Below are positions 10,201 through 18,068 of a stretch of 64,000 nucleotides of DNA, one piece after another (position 1 is the first letter of the stretch; the number at the start of each line of letters is the position of its first letter). Source of the DNA: Deminuibacter soli (GTDB lineage: Bacteria; Bacteroidota; Bacteroidia; Chitinophagales; Chitinophagaceae). The DNA lies in assembly GCF_003412455.1 (NCBI RefSeq), contig NZ_QTJU01000005.1, positions 1 to 64,000 on the forward strand, given 5' to 3'. The position numbers and the translations under genes are program-made. The notes under the pieces were generated by a model that did not search any database, was not told where the DNA came from, and saw only the letters and a program-made list of their open reading frames with translations.

Positions 10201-11209
10201 ATACGAACACGTATGCTGCAGCAGCATTGAGTTGCAGCAGCCCATGCCCGCCGATCAGCTCGCAGCACTATTGCTGGGCGAACTACAGTATGCCACCACA
10301 AGCGCAGCCATCAGCTACGATAATGGTCACCGTTTTGTGCTGCAGCCCATGCCTGCAGCATTGGAAACACATACCGCTTCTGCCCTGCAGCTCACCAAGG
10401 AAAGCGTGGTACTGGTATTGGGAGGTGCACAGGGCATTACTGCAGAACTGATGATTCGCTTTGCGCAGGATTATCCCTGCCACTTTATACTCGTAGGCCG
10501 CTCTGCCGACCCGCGTGAACTGGCAGCAACAGCCGGCAGCCACCTGCACACCAAAGAGCAGATCAAACAATGGCTGATCACAGGCGGCACGGTGAAACGC
10601 CCTGCAGAAATAGAACAGCGCACCCAGGAAATACACAAGAACAACCAGGCCCGCAAAACCATTACCGCACTGGAGCAAACAGGCGCAACCGTTAGTTATT
10701 ATTCGCTGGATGCACGCGATGAAACAGCACTTGCACAGCTGGTACAGCAACTGTACAGCACCTATGGCCGCATAGATGGCGTAGTGCATGGTGCCGGTTT
10801 ACTGGAAGACAAATTGTTTGCACAAAAAACACCGGAATCGTTTGAGCGCGTGTTTACCACCAAGGTAAACCCCATGCGTGTGTTGGCTGCACAATTACAG
10901 CCAGGCCTGCAATTCATGGTATTGTTTTCGAGCGTGGCCTCGGCCTATGGCAACCGCGGGCAAACTGATTATGCCGCAGCCAACAGCGTGCTGGACGCCA
11001 GTGCAGCATTGCTGCGCAGCAAACTGAATACACATGTGATAGCCATTAACTGGGGCCCGTGGAAGGGAACAGGCATGGTATCGCCCAGCCTGGAACGGGA
11101 GTACGAACGCAAGGGCATTGCACTGATTCCGCTGGCACATGGCATGGAAGCCTTTATGCAGGAACTGCGGCACGGCAACGACAGCCAGGTAATTATCATG
11201 GCCGGTTAG
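4271..11209 (+). CDS. Giant PUFA-synthase-like polyketide synthase, NPD-NPD-KS-AT-ACP-ACP-KR
   Basis: This 2312-residue type I synthase should build and reduce an acyl chain on its own carrier domains. Two TIM-barrel modules of the nitronate monooxygenase/PfaD enoyl-reductase type come first (about 1-270 and 280-600). The second has ECGGHVG near residue 420; the first has ESGGCSG at the matching place and lacks the histidine. A ketosynthase follows (about 640-1080) with Cys830, His965 and His1005, then an acyltransferase (about 1180-1500) with PGQGSQ and nucleophile Ser1276 in GHSYGE. Two carrier domains with IDSIKR motifs have Ser1677 and Ser1777, exactly 100 residues apart. A ketoreductase ends the protein (about 2040-2300) with GGAQGITAE and DYAAAN. 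No dehydratase is seen; the next gene has one. The carrier motif and order resemble PfaA. It starts a cluster running to 21873. Confidence 0.92.
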   Translation: MTSTTFIVGITPFEQPDADLAVALAKAGLFPVIHAGRDAVKANAAVARFTAQCSLPFGICFPETFSGTVDLPQQATMAIVPFHSRLPIPRHVQLYYQVYSLEEALAASAAGATALVLKGSESGGCSGDTAAFILLQQVLQQAPGIPVLLQGGIGVHNAAAITALGAAGVVLDSQLALFPESNIPKSTRTICEKLNGSETRLIGHYRVLVRPDSPALTDDAVITDYFTGYDVTQAYLPIGQDITLAIDLQQQYKKLSRLYFAMREAMHGHLKQAQHFNILSAGNKLAQQLQLTYPIAQGPMTRVSDVPAFAAAVANAGALPFVALSLLKGEQAKQLLRETKQQANGNTWGAGILGFADAELRNEQIGYILEEKPPVVLIAGGTPAQAKSMEQAGIPAFLHVPSASLLDLFLREGATKFVFEGRECGGHVGPLSSLVLWEKQINRLLQEDDLSRISIFFAGGIHDARSAALVATMAAPLAARGAAIGVLMGTAYLYTQEAVSTGAILPQFQQQAIAQQHTVLLETAPGHETRCLQSPFTDFFKQEKLRLQQEGVPKKEIWEQLESLNVGRLRIAAKGLERNGNNLQQLNEQQQLQNGMYMIGQVAALQNKVLTMQQLHQAVAMDNYALLQQAMLPEQPVHDDQALNIAIVGMACIYPGARNVEEFWRNIILGKDAVTEVPDERWNKALYYDPASVNGDKTPSKWGGFIPSIDFDPLAFGIPPQSLAAIEPTQLLSLLVAKQALDNAGYGSDALNKENVSVIIGAEGGNDLAGSYTFRSLFTQLFGEIPAELDAALPRMTEDSFPGVLANVISGRITNRLDLGGRNYTVDAACASSLAALDLACQELQLEKSDMVLAGAADLHNSICDYLLFSSTQALSRKGRCSTFDAGADGIALGEGIAMLVLKRHADAKRDGDTVYAVIKGIGGSSDGKSLGLTAPRKNGQLRALERAYTQAGISPAAAGLIEAHGTGTVVGDKTELSALSQMFQQSGALTAQTWLGSVKTQIGHTKCAAGLAGVIKAALSVYHGVKPATLHLSTPNAYYKAGESPFAFNQVAGVWNSTRRVAGISAFGFGGTNFHAVIENDTQAAAPAALSILQAWPSELFVFRGKQFSDAQTLLRSVHTLLQHNDGTSLTSIAFSLHQYSNDPIQLCIVANDAEDLAVKINLALSGAAATGVYPLQPVAGKVAFLFPGQGSQRINMARDLFVCFPALRSWLAQYPAYEQLLFPAAVFTAQQAEEQKQAIKDTRIAQPLLGITGMAIAQLLQLLGITPDMAGGHSYGELPALCLAGVFAPDQLVPLSEQRAKAILDAIEDDKGTMMAVSCNENDLQQILSLEPGVYAVNHNSPQQWVLAGGTEPMERLMQQLRDRKTSFRQLEVACAFHSPLLSKSKALYQQVLNNVPFRAPAIPVWSNTTAERYPTTATAIKERLTDHLVQPVLFSAQVQQMYAAGARVFIEAGPGKVLSGLVKNILGKDELLLHTEDKDQHGITHLLHMLGRYIASGREVALQQLFAGRKAAILNLDNPLQHARSNTVWKVNGHMALPVTGKLPPHGAMPVTTPLQLTQPHWQTAAPVAAGTSEQVVQEYLSNIKALIQAQRDVMMGFLGNPQLPAVTPAVVVQPAAAQQLPSPQPAVAAVTTATPVVADLKQLLLHIVSDKTGYPADMLGMDMDMEADLSIDSIKRTEILGELKLRLGGDWNGSTEQLSQGKTLQALLQVLQSAAPVQAAVALVTAAEQTHIVSFSAAELKQILLNVVSDKTGYPADMLGMELDLEADLSIDSIKRMEIIGELKTKTGFSGSDQQSEQLSALKTLQALVNWLAETLTRSFEPVKEAQKIIEEGFTPATGNAVLSRLRLEKTAQPLSSANSHNLQGCSFAVAGDTATLNELQALLHPLGATAVQALPGQMPVHCDGFIQLDLFNTSSPLSIADSMAMLQQLNWQQLKWVLAASDLTAHARNENTAEVLSRIQGYQGFIKSLAKEYEHVCCSSIELQQPMPADQLAALLLGELQYATTSAAISYDNGHRFVLQPMPAALETHTASALQLTKESVVLVLGGAQGITAELMIRFAQDYPCHFILVGRSADPRELAATAGSHLHTKEQIKQWLITGGTVKRPAEIEQRTQEIHKNNQARKTITALEQTGATVSYYSLDARDETALAQLVQQLYSTYGRIDGVVHGAGLLEDKLFAQKTPESFERVFTTKVNPMRVLAAQLQPGLQFMVLFSSVASAYGNRGQTDYAAANSVLDASAALLRSKLNTHVIAINWGPWKGTGMVSPSLEREYERKGIALIPLAHGMEAFMQELRHGNDSQVIIMAG

Positions 11210-11265
11210 CCAGCCGCGCATTGCCCGAAACACGAATACTAACTCGCTCTGTTGAATTAACACCT

Positions 11266-14200
11266 ATGTCCCATCAAACCCATATCGCCATCATCGGCAT
11301 GTCCGGCATGTTTCCCGGCGCAGCCAATGTGCCGTCTTTCTGGGAGAACATCCTGCATAAAAAAGACGCCATTGAAACTGTGCCCGCTAACCGGATAGAT
11401 GCCCTATTCTTTGATACGCAAACCACGGCGCCTGACCGCTTTTACTGCCGCCGCGGTGGTTTTATAGATGCACATGCACAATTTAACCCCGTTCCCTTCG
11501 GCATTTTGCCTGTAGCCGTTGAAGGCACAGAACCCGAGCAATTGCTGGCCCTGCAGCTTGCACGCGATGCCCTGCGTGATGCAGACCTGCTGCACAATCA
11601 TATCTCATTGGGCAATACCGGCATCATCATTGGCAAGGGTAACTACAGCGGTCCTGCCGCTGTGCGTGCCATTGAAATTGTACGCAACGGCGAACAGCTG
11701 GCAGCACTGCTGCGCACTGCGCTGCCGCATTTATCACCCGAAGAGCTACAGCAGGTAAAGCAGCAATACCAGTTACAAAAAGGCCGTTTTACACCAGATA
11801 CCGTCATGGGTTTAATTCCCAACCTCACCGCATCGCTGGTAGCCAACCGGCTTAACCTTGGCGGCACTGCGCACACAGTAGATGCAGCCTGCGCCAGCTC
11901 GTTACTGGCCGTGCACCAGTGTATACAAGAGCTGGAAAGCGGCCGCTGCGATACCATGATTGCAGGAGGCGTACATGCCTGCCAGAATGCACCTTTCTGG
12001 AGCATTTTTACGCAGCTGGGGGCCTTATCCAGGCAACAGCAGATACGCCCGTTTGATCAGAAGGCAGACGGGCTGCTCATTGGCGAAGGCTGCGGTTTCG
12101 TGGTACTCAAAAAGCTGGAACACGCGCTGCGGGATGGCAACAAAGTATACGCCGTAATCAGGGGCACCGGTATATCCAGCGACGGCGCCGGCCAGAGTGT
12201 GATGAGCCCTGCTGTAAAAGGCCAGGTAAAGGCCATTACACAGGCCTGGCAACAGGCTGGCTTGCCCATGCAGCAGGTGGGTTATATTGAGGCACATGGC
12301 ACCGGCACCCCATTAGGAGATAAAACAGAGATCGCCTCGTTGCAGCAGGCATTCGGCTTTGATGCTGCATTGCCTAAAGCAGGACTGGGTTCCGTAAAAT
12401 CCAATATAGGTCACGCCATGCCTGCAGCCGGCATTGCCGGTTTAATTAAAACTGCGCTGGCTTTGTATTACGGCAAACTGCCGCCTACCCTGCATTGCGA
12501 TGAGCCGGTAAATGCCCTGCAGCAAACCCGCTTTGCACCGGTAACCGAAACAGCAGACTGGGATGCAGGCACCCTGCCACGCATAGCCGGTGTAAATGCT
12601 TTTGGTTTTGGCGGCATCAATGCCCATGTGGTGTTACAAGGCTTTGAAGCATCGAAGCAGATTCCGCGGAAGTCAACACAAAGCAGCAATACCACACAGC
12701 AAAAAGACAAAGTGCTGCTGCTGGCACGCCCTAGCAATGAGGCACTGCTGCAGGCGCTGCAACACAACGAACAGCAAACAGGGGAAGGCAATTTCCGCAT
12801 TGCCTTGTTTGATCCCACCCCTGAACGCATACAGAAGGCCATCAAAATAGTTACCCGCAACACCCCATGGCGCAACAGGCAGGATATCTGGTATACACCT
12901 GAACCACTATTAAGCAACGGCGGCAAACTCGCTTTTGTATTTCCTGGTCTTGACGGACTGGCTGCCGGTGAAACAGCTTCCATTGCGCAATACTTTAACC
13001 TCACTCCTGTACAGCATTCCGCTACCCGGACAGGTGAACTGTTGCACAATGTTTTCGCTGCCATCAACAGCAGCCGTTATATTGATGCAGCCCTAAAACA
13101 ACTCGGTGTGCAACCTGATATAATTGCCGGCCATAGCCTGGGTGAATGGCTGGGATGGAGCAGCGCAGGCATGGTAGAAGAAGCATCTGTGCTGCAACTG
13201 CTGGGCGACTTAAACCCGGCAGATTACCAGTTGCAGCATTCCCGTTTCCTGGCAGTGGGTTGCGGGTATGATCGTATCAAACCTTTGATGGATCAGATTC
13301 CAGGTCTCTATTTATCCAACGATAATTGTCCGCAGCAGATCATTGTTTGCGGCACACCGGAAGCAGTGGAACAATTAACCACCCTGTTACTGGAGCAGCA
13401 GGTATTTCACCAGCAACTGCCCTTCCAGAGCGGCTTCCACTCCCCTTTTGTAAAGGCACAGTTACCCTTGCTGCTGGCCAATGTAAACAAGATCAGCTTT
13501 ACGCCGGGCAAGGTGCCGCTATGGTCTGCCACCAGCCTGCAGCCTTACCCGCAAAACAAGGAAGCCATATTGGCCTTAACAGAAGAACACTTAACACATA
13601 CCGTTCGCTTCAGGGAATTAACACAGCAGCTGTACAAAGAAGGCGTACGGGTATTTATACAGGCAGGTGCAGGCGGACTGAACGGCTTTATAGACGATAC
13701 GCTGAAACAGCAATCCTACAGCGCGGTTGCAGCCAATGTGGCCACGCGCAGCGGCATTGGCCAGCTGCAACGGGTACTGGCCGCTTTATTTGTAGAAGGC
13801 CGTGCTATTGCGATGGATTTTATACAGCCACAACAACCTGTGAAACAGGCAGGCACAGCCATACAGCTGCAACTGGGCTCACCACTGGTGCAACACTGGC
13901 CACTGCTGCAAAGCATTGCCACACCACCCGCGAAACCACGTGCAGCAGGCATACCGGTATCGCAGCCTGTGCAGGCATTGCCGGCACATGCACCGGCCCT
14001 TGCGCAAACAGTCAGCGAAAACATAGCCCTGCTGCAGGAGGCACAAAACGAATTGCTGGCGCTGTTACAGCAACGCCCCGTAACAAGCACCACACCTGCA
14101 TTTGCCGCACCGCCGCCTGTACAGCCCAAACAATTTAACGCGCCTTTGCAGGTATCATTGCACACACACCCCTACCTGCTGGATCATGCACTGATGCGGC

Positions 14201-15567
14201 AGAAAGAAGGCTGGCAGCATATGGACGACATGGAGCCGGTGATTCCCATGACCATGATACTGGAACTGTTTGCCGATGCTGCAGCCAATGCCGCACCTGG
14301 CAAACGGGTACTGCAGATAAACGAAGTACAGGTATTTCAATGGATGAGCGTTGCCACCGATTTAAACAGCGTGATTCAATGCGAATGGCAAAACAACAAC
14401 AGCCTGCAGCTGCACATTGACCAGTATGCGCGCGCAGGTGTGCTGCTGGGTGATAGCTATACCGCAGCGCCGCCTTTTAACCTGAACCCGGGTGAAGCCA
14501 CCGGCATTGCTCCTGACCGGGCCACCATTTACCGCGGGCATATGTTTCATGGACCGGCCTACCAGGGCATTGTACGCGTGTTACATACCGGCAAACAGGG
14601 CATCACCGGTATTATTGAAGGCGGCACAGGCAAAGGCTCATTGCTCGACAATGCAGGACAGCTCTTTGGGCTGTGGCTGCAACTGACATTAACAGAAGAG
14701 CGGGTAGCCTTCCCGGTAAACATCCGCGAAGTAAATTTCTACGATGATTATACCAGGCAGCACGGAACATTTGAGTGCACCTGTGTGCTTACACAACTCA
14801 CACCGGAATATGCATTGGGCGATTTCATTTTGATGCGCGATGGCAAAGTATGGGCCACCATTAAAGGCTGGCAAAACAGGCGGCTCGAAATAGATGCCCG
14901 CCTGTGGCAAAGCTGCATGCAGCCGCTGGGCACTGCATTGAGCGATATGCTTGCGCCGGGCGTATTCTTCTTCAACAGCCGTTACCAGCGCGTGAATTCA
15001 TGGCATTTTATTCTAAAGCGATACTTCACCGGGGCTGAACGCCGTTATCGACAGCAATTGCCGATAAACAAACAAAAGCAATGGACCATCAGCCGTATTG
15101 CAGCTAAAGATGCCGTACGTTATGTGCTGGACCAACGTGATGCATCCTGTTATCTTAACGAACTGAGCATACATAACCATACCAACGGGCAGCCTTATGC
15201 AAGCGGTGAAACAACGGCAGACATACAGCTTTCCATCGCCCACAAAGGCACCGATGCAGTGGCCATTGCCGCAGCAGGTAAACGGGTTGGTATTGACATA
15301 GAGCTGATAGCCCCACGCAGTGAAGGTTTTATCGATATGGTATTCGCTGCACAGGAATGGGCGCTGATCAAAGACCTTGACCTGCCTGAATGGACTACCC
15401 GCTGCTGGGTAGCGAAAGAAGCTTATGCCAAATACCTAGGCACAGGTTTACAGGGCAACCCGAAACAATACGGGATTACAGCGATACAAGGCCATGCGCT
15501 TAAAATAAACGAGACCTGGATCACCACAATTCAACACAAAAATTACATTATCGGATGGACCATTTAA
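11266..15567 (+). CDS. Second PUFA-synthase-like subunit, KS-AT-DH-phosphopantetheinyl transferase
   Basis: This 1433-residue protein complements the preceding synthase. The ketosynthase (about 1-440) keeps Cys209, His344 and His383. The acyltransferase (about 550-860) has nucleophile Ser624 in GHSLGE, but the usual GQGSQ motif reads PGLDGLAAGE, so the oxyanion glutamine seems lost and the domain may be weak or have another role. A hotdog dehydratase-like domain begins near 960 with HPYLLDH. The C-terminus (about 1290-1433) is a 4'-phosphopantetheinyl transferase with GIDIE and WVAKEAYAK, which could load the carrier domains of this cluster. I chose the ATG at 11266, 56 bases after the first synthase; an upstream in-frame start would add 69 residues that overlap that gene and match nothing. 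Its end overlaps the next gene by 13 bases. Confidence 0.9.
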   Translation: MSHQTHIAIIGMSGMFPGAANVPSFWENILHKKDAIETVPANRIDALFFDTQTTAPDRFYCRRGGFIDAHAQFNPVPFGILPVAVEGTEPEQLLALQLARDALRDADLLHNHISLGNTGIIIGKGNYSGPAAVRAIEIVRNGEQLAALLRTALPHLSPEELQQVKQQYQLQKGRFTPDTVMGLIPNLTASLVANRLNLGGTAHTVDAACASSLLAVHQCIQELESGRCDTMIAGGVHACQNAPFWSIFTQLGALSRQQQIRPFDQKADGLLIGEGCGFVVLKKLEHALRDGNKVYAVIRGTGISSDGAGQSVMSPAVKGQVKAITQAWQQAGLPMQQVGYIEAHGTGTPLGDKTEIASLQQAFGFDAALPKAGLGSVKSNIGHAMPAAGIAGLIKTALALYYGKLPPTLHCDEPVNALQQTRFAPVTETADWDAGTLPRIAGVNAFGFGGINAHVVLQGFEASKQIPRKSTQSSNTTQQKDKVLLLARPSNEALLQALQHNEQQTGEGNFRIALFDPTPERIQKAIKIVTRNTPWRNRQDIWYTPEPLLSNGGKLAFVFPGLDGLAAGETASIAQYFNLTPVQHSATRTGELLHNVFAAINSSRYIDAALKQLGVQPDIIAGHSLGEWLGWSSAGMVEEASVLQLLGDLNPADYQLQHSRFLAVGCGYDRIKPLMDQIPGLYLSNDNCPQQIIVCGTPEAVEQLTTLLLEQQVFHQQLPFQSGFHSPFVKAQLPLLLANVNKISFTPGKVPLWSATSLQPYPQNKEAILALTEEHLTHTVRFRELTQQLYKEGVRVFIQAGAGGLNGFIDDTLKQQSYSAVAANVATRSGIGQLQRVLAALFVEGRAIAMDFIQPQQPVKQAGTAIQLQLGSPLVQHWPLLQSIATPPAKPRAAGIPVSQPVQALPAHAPALAQTVSENIALLQEAQNELLALLQQRPVTSTTPAFAAPPPVQPKQFNAPLQVSLHTHPYLLDHALMRQKEGWQHMDDMEPVIPMTMILELFADAAANAAPGKRVLQINEVQVFQWMSVATDLNSVIQCEWQNNNSLQLHIDQYARAGVLLGDSYTAAPPFNLNPGEATGIAPDRATIYRGHMFHGPAYQGIVRVLHTGKQGITGIIEGGTGKGSLLDNAGQLFGLWLQLTLTEERVAFPVNIREVNFYDDYTRQHGTFECTCVLTQLTPEYALGDFILMRDGKVWATIKGWQNRRLEIDARLWQSCMQPLGTALSDMLAPGVFFFNSRYQRVNSWHFILKRYFTGAERRYRQQLPINKQKQWTISRIAAKDAVRYVLDQRDASCYLNELSIHNHTNGQPYASGETTADIQLSIAHKGTDAVAIAAAGKRVGIDIELIAPRSEGFIDMVFAAQEWALIKDLDLPEWTTRCWVAKEAYAKYLGTGLQGNPKQYGITAIQGHALKINETWITTIQHKNYIIGWTI

Positions 15568-15854
15568 CACCAGCAACCAGACTTAGCAGCGACGAGATTT
15601 TCGTTGTACTCAAACAATTCATCACAGAAGTAATCGGCGCCGAGTTTGCAGACGGGCTCGACATTTCAAAGGACAGCACCTTTACCCGCGACCTGGAAAT
15701 GGACAGCATTGAGCTGGTTGCTTTCTCGGAAAAAGTAAAACAGCATTTCGGCACAGGCATCGATTTCACCGGCTGGTTATCGAACATGGATATAGACCAG
15801 CTTATTGCATTAAACCTGAACAACATCATCCAATACATCCAGCAATGCCAGTAA
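15555..15854 (+). CDS. Discrete acyl carrier protein
   Basis: This 99-residue protein has the size and helical pattern of a free-standing carrier protein. The phosphopantetheine attachment serine is in MDSIEL, preceded by a TFTRDLEM stretch typical of the ACP helix II start. It overlaps the synthase upstream by 13 bases and the hydrolase downstream by 10, so the three genes are almost surely translated together. The phosphopantetheinyl transferase fused to the upstream protein is the obvious activator. It may supply a starter or extender acyl unit or carry the finished chain to the transferases; the sequence does not say which. Confidence 0.88.
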   Translation: MDHLTPATRLSSDEIFVVLKQFITEVIGAEFADGLDISKDSTFTRDLEMDSIELVAFSEKVKQHFGTGIDFTGWLSNMDIDQLIALNLNNIIQYIQQCQ

Positions 15855-16687
15855 TCAAGTTAACCAGTAACACCACCCTGCACTACCAGGAAATGAACAG
15901 GGGCGCTGCAGAAACCATTGTGCTGATACATGGCATGATGAGCAACCTCTCTGTGTTTTATTTCAACATCGCTCCCATGCTCGCACAGCGGTACCATGTA
16001 GTGCTGTACGATTTAAAGGGCCATGGCCTCAGCAGCAAATGCACCTGGGGTTATCACCTGCAGGGCATGGCAGCCGATTTAATACAACTGCTCGATGCAC
16101 TGCACCTGCGCCAGGTACACGTGGCCGGTTACAGCTATGGTGCACTGATTGCCCTGCAAACAGCCGTATCGTATCCCGAACGCATACAGCAACTCGTAGC
16201 CATTGAAGCGCCCGACCCATTTGAACAGCAAACATTGGCCCGCATTGATGCCTACAGCAAAAGTGCATTACTCGAACAAATAGCCGCAGCCGGCAAGGCA
16301 CAGGGCAAACCCATGAGCAAAAGACAACTGGAACGCAACTATAACCTCTATCATTTTTTATTGAAACAAACCACCCTGCAGCAGGATATGCTGGCTGAAA
16401 AAGATTTCATGCAGCAGCCAGGCATTGACCGCCTGCTGCACAATACGCTGCTGTTATACGGCACCGATTCTCCCTGCGCCAGTACAGGCAAACAGCTGCT
16501 GCGTAAAATACCCAACGCACAACTTGCCTGGCTGGCAGGCGACCACCACATACCCGTGCAACAACCCTTCCAGGTAGGCAGCAGCATCAACAGTTTCCTG
16601 CAACCACGTGAAAACAGGATACACCATTTTCAACCTTCTGCCACAAGCATCGGCGTAGAAACACCCGGCTGGAACCTGGCGATGTAG
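15845..16687 (+). CDS. Alpha/beta hydrolase of the polyketide cluster, possible thioesterase
   Basis: This 280-residue protein has the alpha/beta hydrolase fold. The strand-turn LIHGMM forms the oxyanion region, the nucleophile is Ser97 in GYSYG, and GDHHIP near the C-terminus supplies a likely catalytic histidine. There is no signal peptide, so it should act in the cytoplasm. Its ten-base overlap with the carrier protein gene argues for release or editing of acyl chains on the synthase, in the manner of a type II thioesterase. A hydrolase acting on another ester or amide is equally possible from sequence alone. The C-terminal 25 residues look unstructured. Confidence 0.8.
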   Translation: MPVIKLTSNTTLHYQEMNRGAAETIVLIHGMMSNLSVFYFNIAPMLAQRYHVVLYDLKGHGLSSKCTWGYHLQGMAADLIQLLDALHLRQVHVAGYSYGALIALQTAVSYPERIQQLVAIEAPDPFEQQTLARIDAYSKSALLEQIAAAGKAQGKPMSKRQLERNYNLYHFLLKQTTLQQDMLAEKDFMQQPGIDRLLHNTLLLYGTDSPCASTGKQLLRKIPNAQLAWLAGDHHIPVQQPFQVGSSINSFLQPRENRIHHFQPSATSIGVETPGWNLAM

Positions 16688-16847
16688 CGGCTGCGCCGCG
16701 TTCCGAAGTTCAATTGTTCAATGGTTCAATGGTTAGCAGCCATACCCGATTCAACACGAGCAATGGAACTTTTGAACTACTGGAACTTTTGAACCGGCGC
16801 TCTATCAACGTCAAACCTGAAACTTGAAACACAAAACTGAAAACACC
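16688..16847. repeat. Stuttering repeats between the hydrolase and glycosyltransferase genes
   Basis: This gap is filled with imperfect short repeats. TGGAACTTTTGAAC occurs twice, at 16764-16777 and 16781-16794. GTTCAATGGTTCAATGGTTA-like units lie at 16707-16735, and TGAAACTTGAAACACAAAACTGAAAAC-like units precede the next start codon. No terminator with a T-run was seen, so the genes on both sides may still share a transcript. The composition matches other intergenic stutter repeats in the window. Confidence 0.55.
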
Positions 16848-18047
16848 ATGGCTAAATTTGTATTCACTGTTCCCCCGCTCGCAGGCCACGTAAACCCTAC
16901 GTTAAGCATTGGTGCTGCCCTGCTGCAGCAGGGACATGAAGTAGGCTGGATAAGCATTGACCCAACACTCGAAACCCGCCTGCCGCAGGGCGCACACTGG
17001 CTGCCTGTACCGCCGCAGCCCGGTACCCTGCCCGAAGCAGAACGCATCAGCAATATTTCGCAGCAAAATGTATACGGTGTAGAAAGCATCCGCTTCCTGT
17101 ACGATGATGTGCTGATTCCATTAAACCGTTACCTGTACCACTGTATCTGCGACCTGCTCGACAGCTACCGGCCCGACCTGGTTATACACGATCACCAGGT
17201 ATTTGCAGGGGCCATGGCTGCCTGGAAAAAAAACATTCCGTTTGTTACTTCGGTTACCGCACCTGCTTCTGTAAAAATGAAAGATGAGCTGCCGGCCATA
17301 CACCAGTGGGAAAACAATAAAATACTGCAACTGCAGCAACAACTTGGCCTGCACCATCCTGAAGCCATTACGCTTTCACAGCAACTGGTGCTGCTGTATA
17401 CCACGCAGTTGTTTTTTGGTGATACGCAGCTTTCACAAGAATACCATTTCACCGGCCCCGTTACTTCCAACAGACCGGCGCATGTAGCTTTTAACTGGGA
17501 TGCCTTTCACGCGCATGGTTACGCCTATACCATACTCGTATCTATCGGCACTACGTTTGATCATGCGTATAAAAAAGACTTCTTTGAAAAGCTGGTCGCC
17601 GCATTCGCCGGGGAGAACATACAGGTGATTGTGGTATCAACACCCGGTTTGCTCAACAGCTGGCCGGAGAATTTTATAGTACAGGAACGCGTGCCGCAAC
17701 TGCAATTGCTGCCGTATGTGGATGCCGTTGCTTGCCACGGCGGGCAAAACACCGTATCTGAAACCCTGCAGCATGGCCTGCCCCTGGTAGTAGTGCCCAT
17801 TGCATACGACCAGTCGTATGTAGCATCGCGTGTAACCGCTACCGGATGCGGGCTGCGGCTGAATTACAAGCGTTTTACTCCTGCACAGCTGCGGCAGCAT
17901 GTATACAGCATCTTAACCGAACCTGCCTATAAAAACGCTGCTGAAACCATGCGCCATTCGTTTGAACAGGCAGGCGGCACTGCCTATGCCGTTCAGCTGC
18001 TCGAAAACTGTTTGCAAACACAGCCTGCTTTCACCACACTTACCTAA
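16848..18047 (+). CDS. GT1-family glycosyltransferase A (MGT/UGT-like)
   Basis: This 399-residue GT-B fold enzyme should transfer a sugar from a nucleotide donor to a small lipophilic acceptor. The N-terminal acceptor domain has the catalytic histidine His14 in PPLAGHVNPTL. The C-terminal donor domain has the family signature around HGGQNTVSETLQHGLP followed by PIAYDQ. The start is the ATG at 16848, because MAKFVFTVPP aligns exactly with the start of the next gene; a longer frame adds eight residues of intergenic repeat. It is followed after 21 bases by a paralogue, and the pair sits in the polyketide cluster. The acceptor is probably the synthase product. Sugar and donor cannot be read from sequence. 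Confidence 0.88.
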   Translation: MAKFVFTVPPLAGHVNPTLSIGAALLQQGHEVGWISIDPTLETRLPQGAHWLPVPPQPGTLPEAERISNISQQNVYGVESIRFLYDDVLIPLNRYLYHCICDLLDSYRPDLVIHDHQVFAGAMAAWKKNIPFVTSVTAPASVKMKDELPAIHQWENNKILQLQQQLGLHHPEAITLSQQLVLLYTTQLFFGDTQLSQEYHFTGPVTSNRPAHVAFNWDAFHAHGYAYTILVSIGTTFDHAYKKDFFEKLVAAFAGENIQVIVVSTPGLLNSWPENFIVQERVPQLQLLPYVDAVACHGGQNTVSETLQHGLPLVVVPIAYDQSYVASRVTATGCGLRLNYKRFTPAQLRQHVYSILTEPAYKNAAETMRHSFEQAGGTAYAVQLLENCLQTQPAFTTLT

Positions 18048-18068
18048 CCCTGCTCAACTATCTGTATC

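Noticed and set aside
9541-10245. A 234-residue open frame on the minus strand within the first synthase
   Set aside because: It lies entirely inside a well-supported gene on the other strand, is rich in Cys and Ser from the reverse reading of carrier and linker codons, and matches no fold.
13326-14138. A 270-residue plus-strand frame inside the second synthase
   Set aside because: It reads the synthase gene in another frame; the composition (many Thr, Ala, Arg) is that of a frame shadow.
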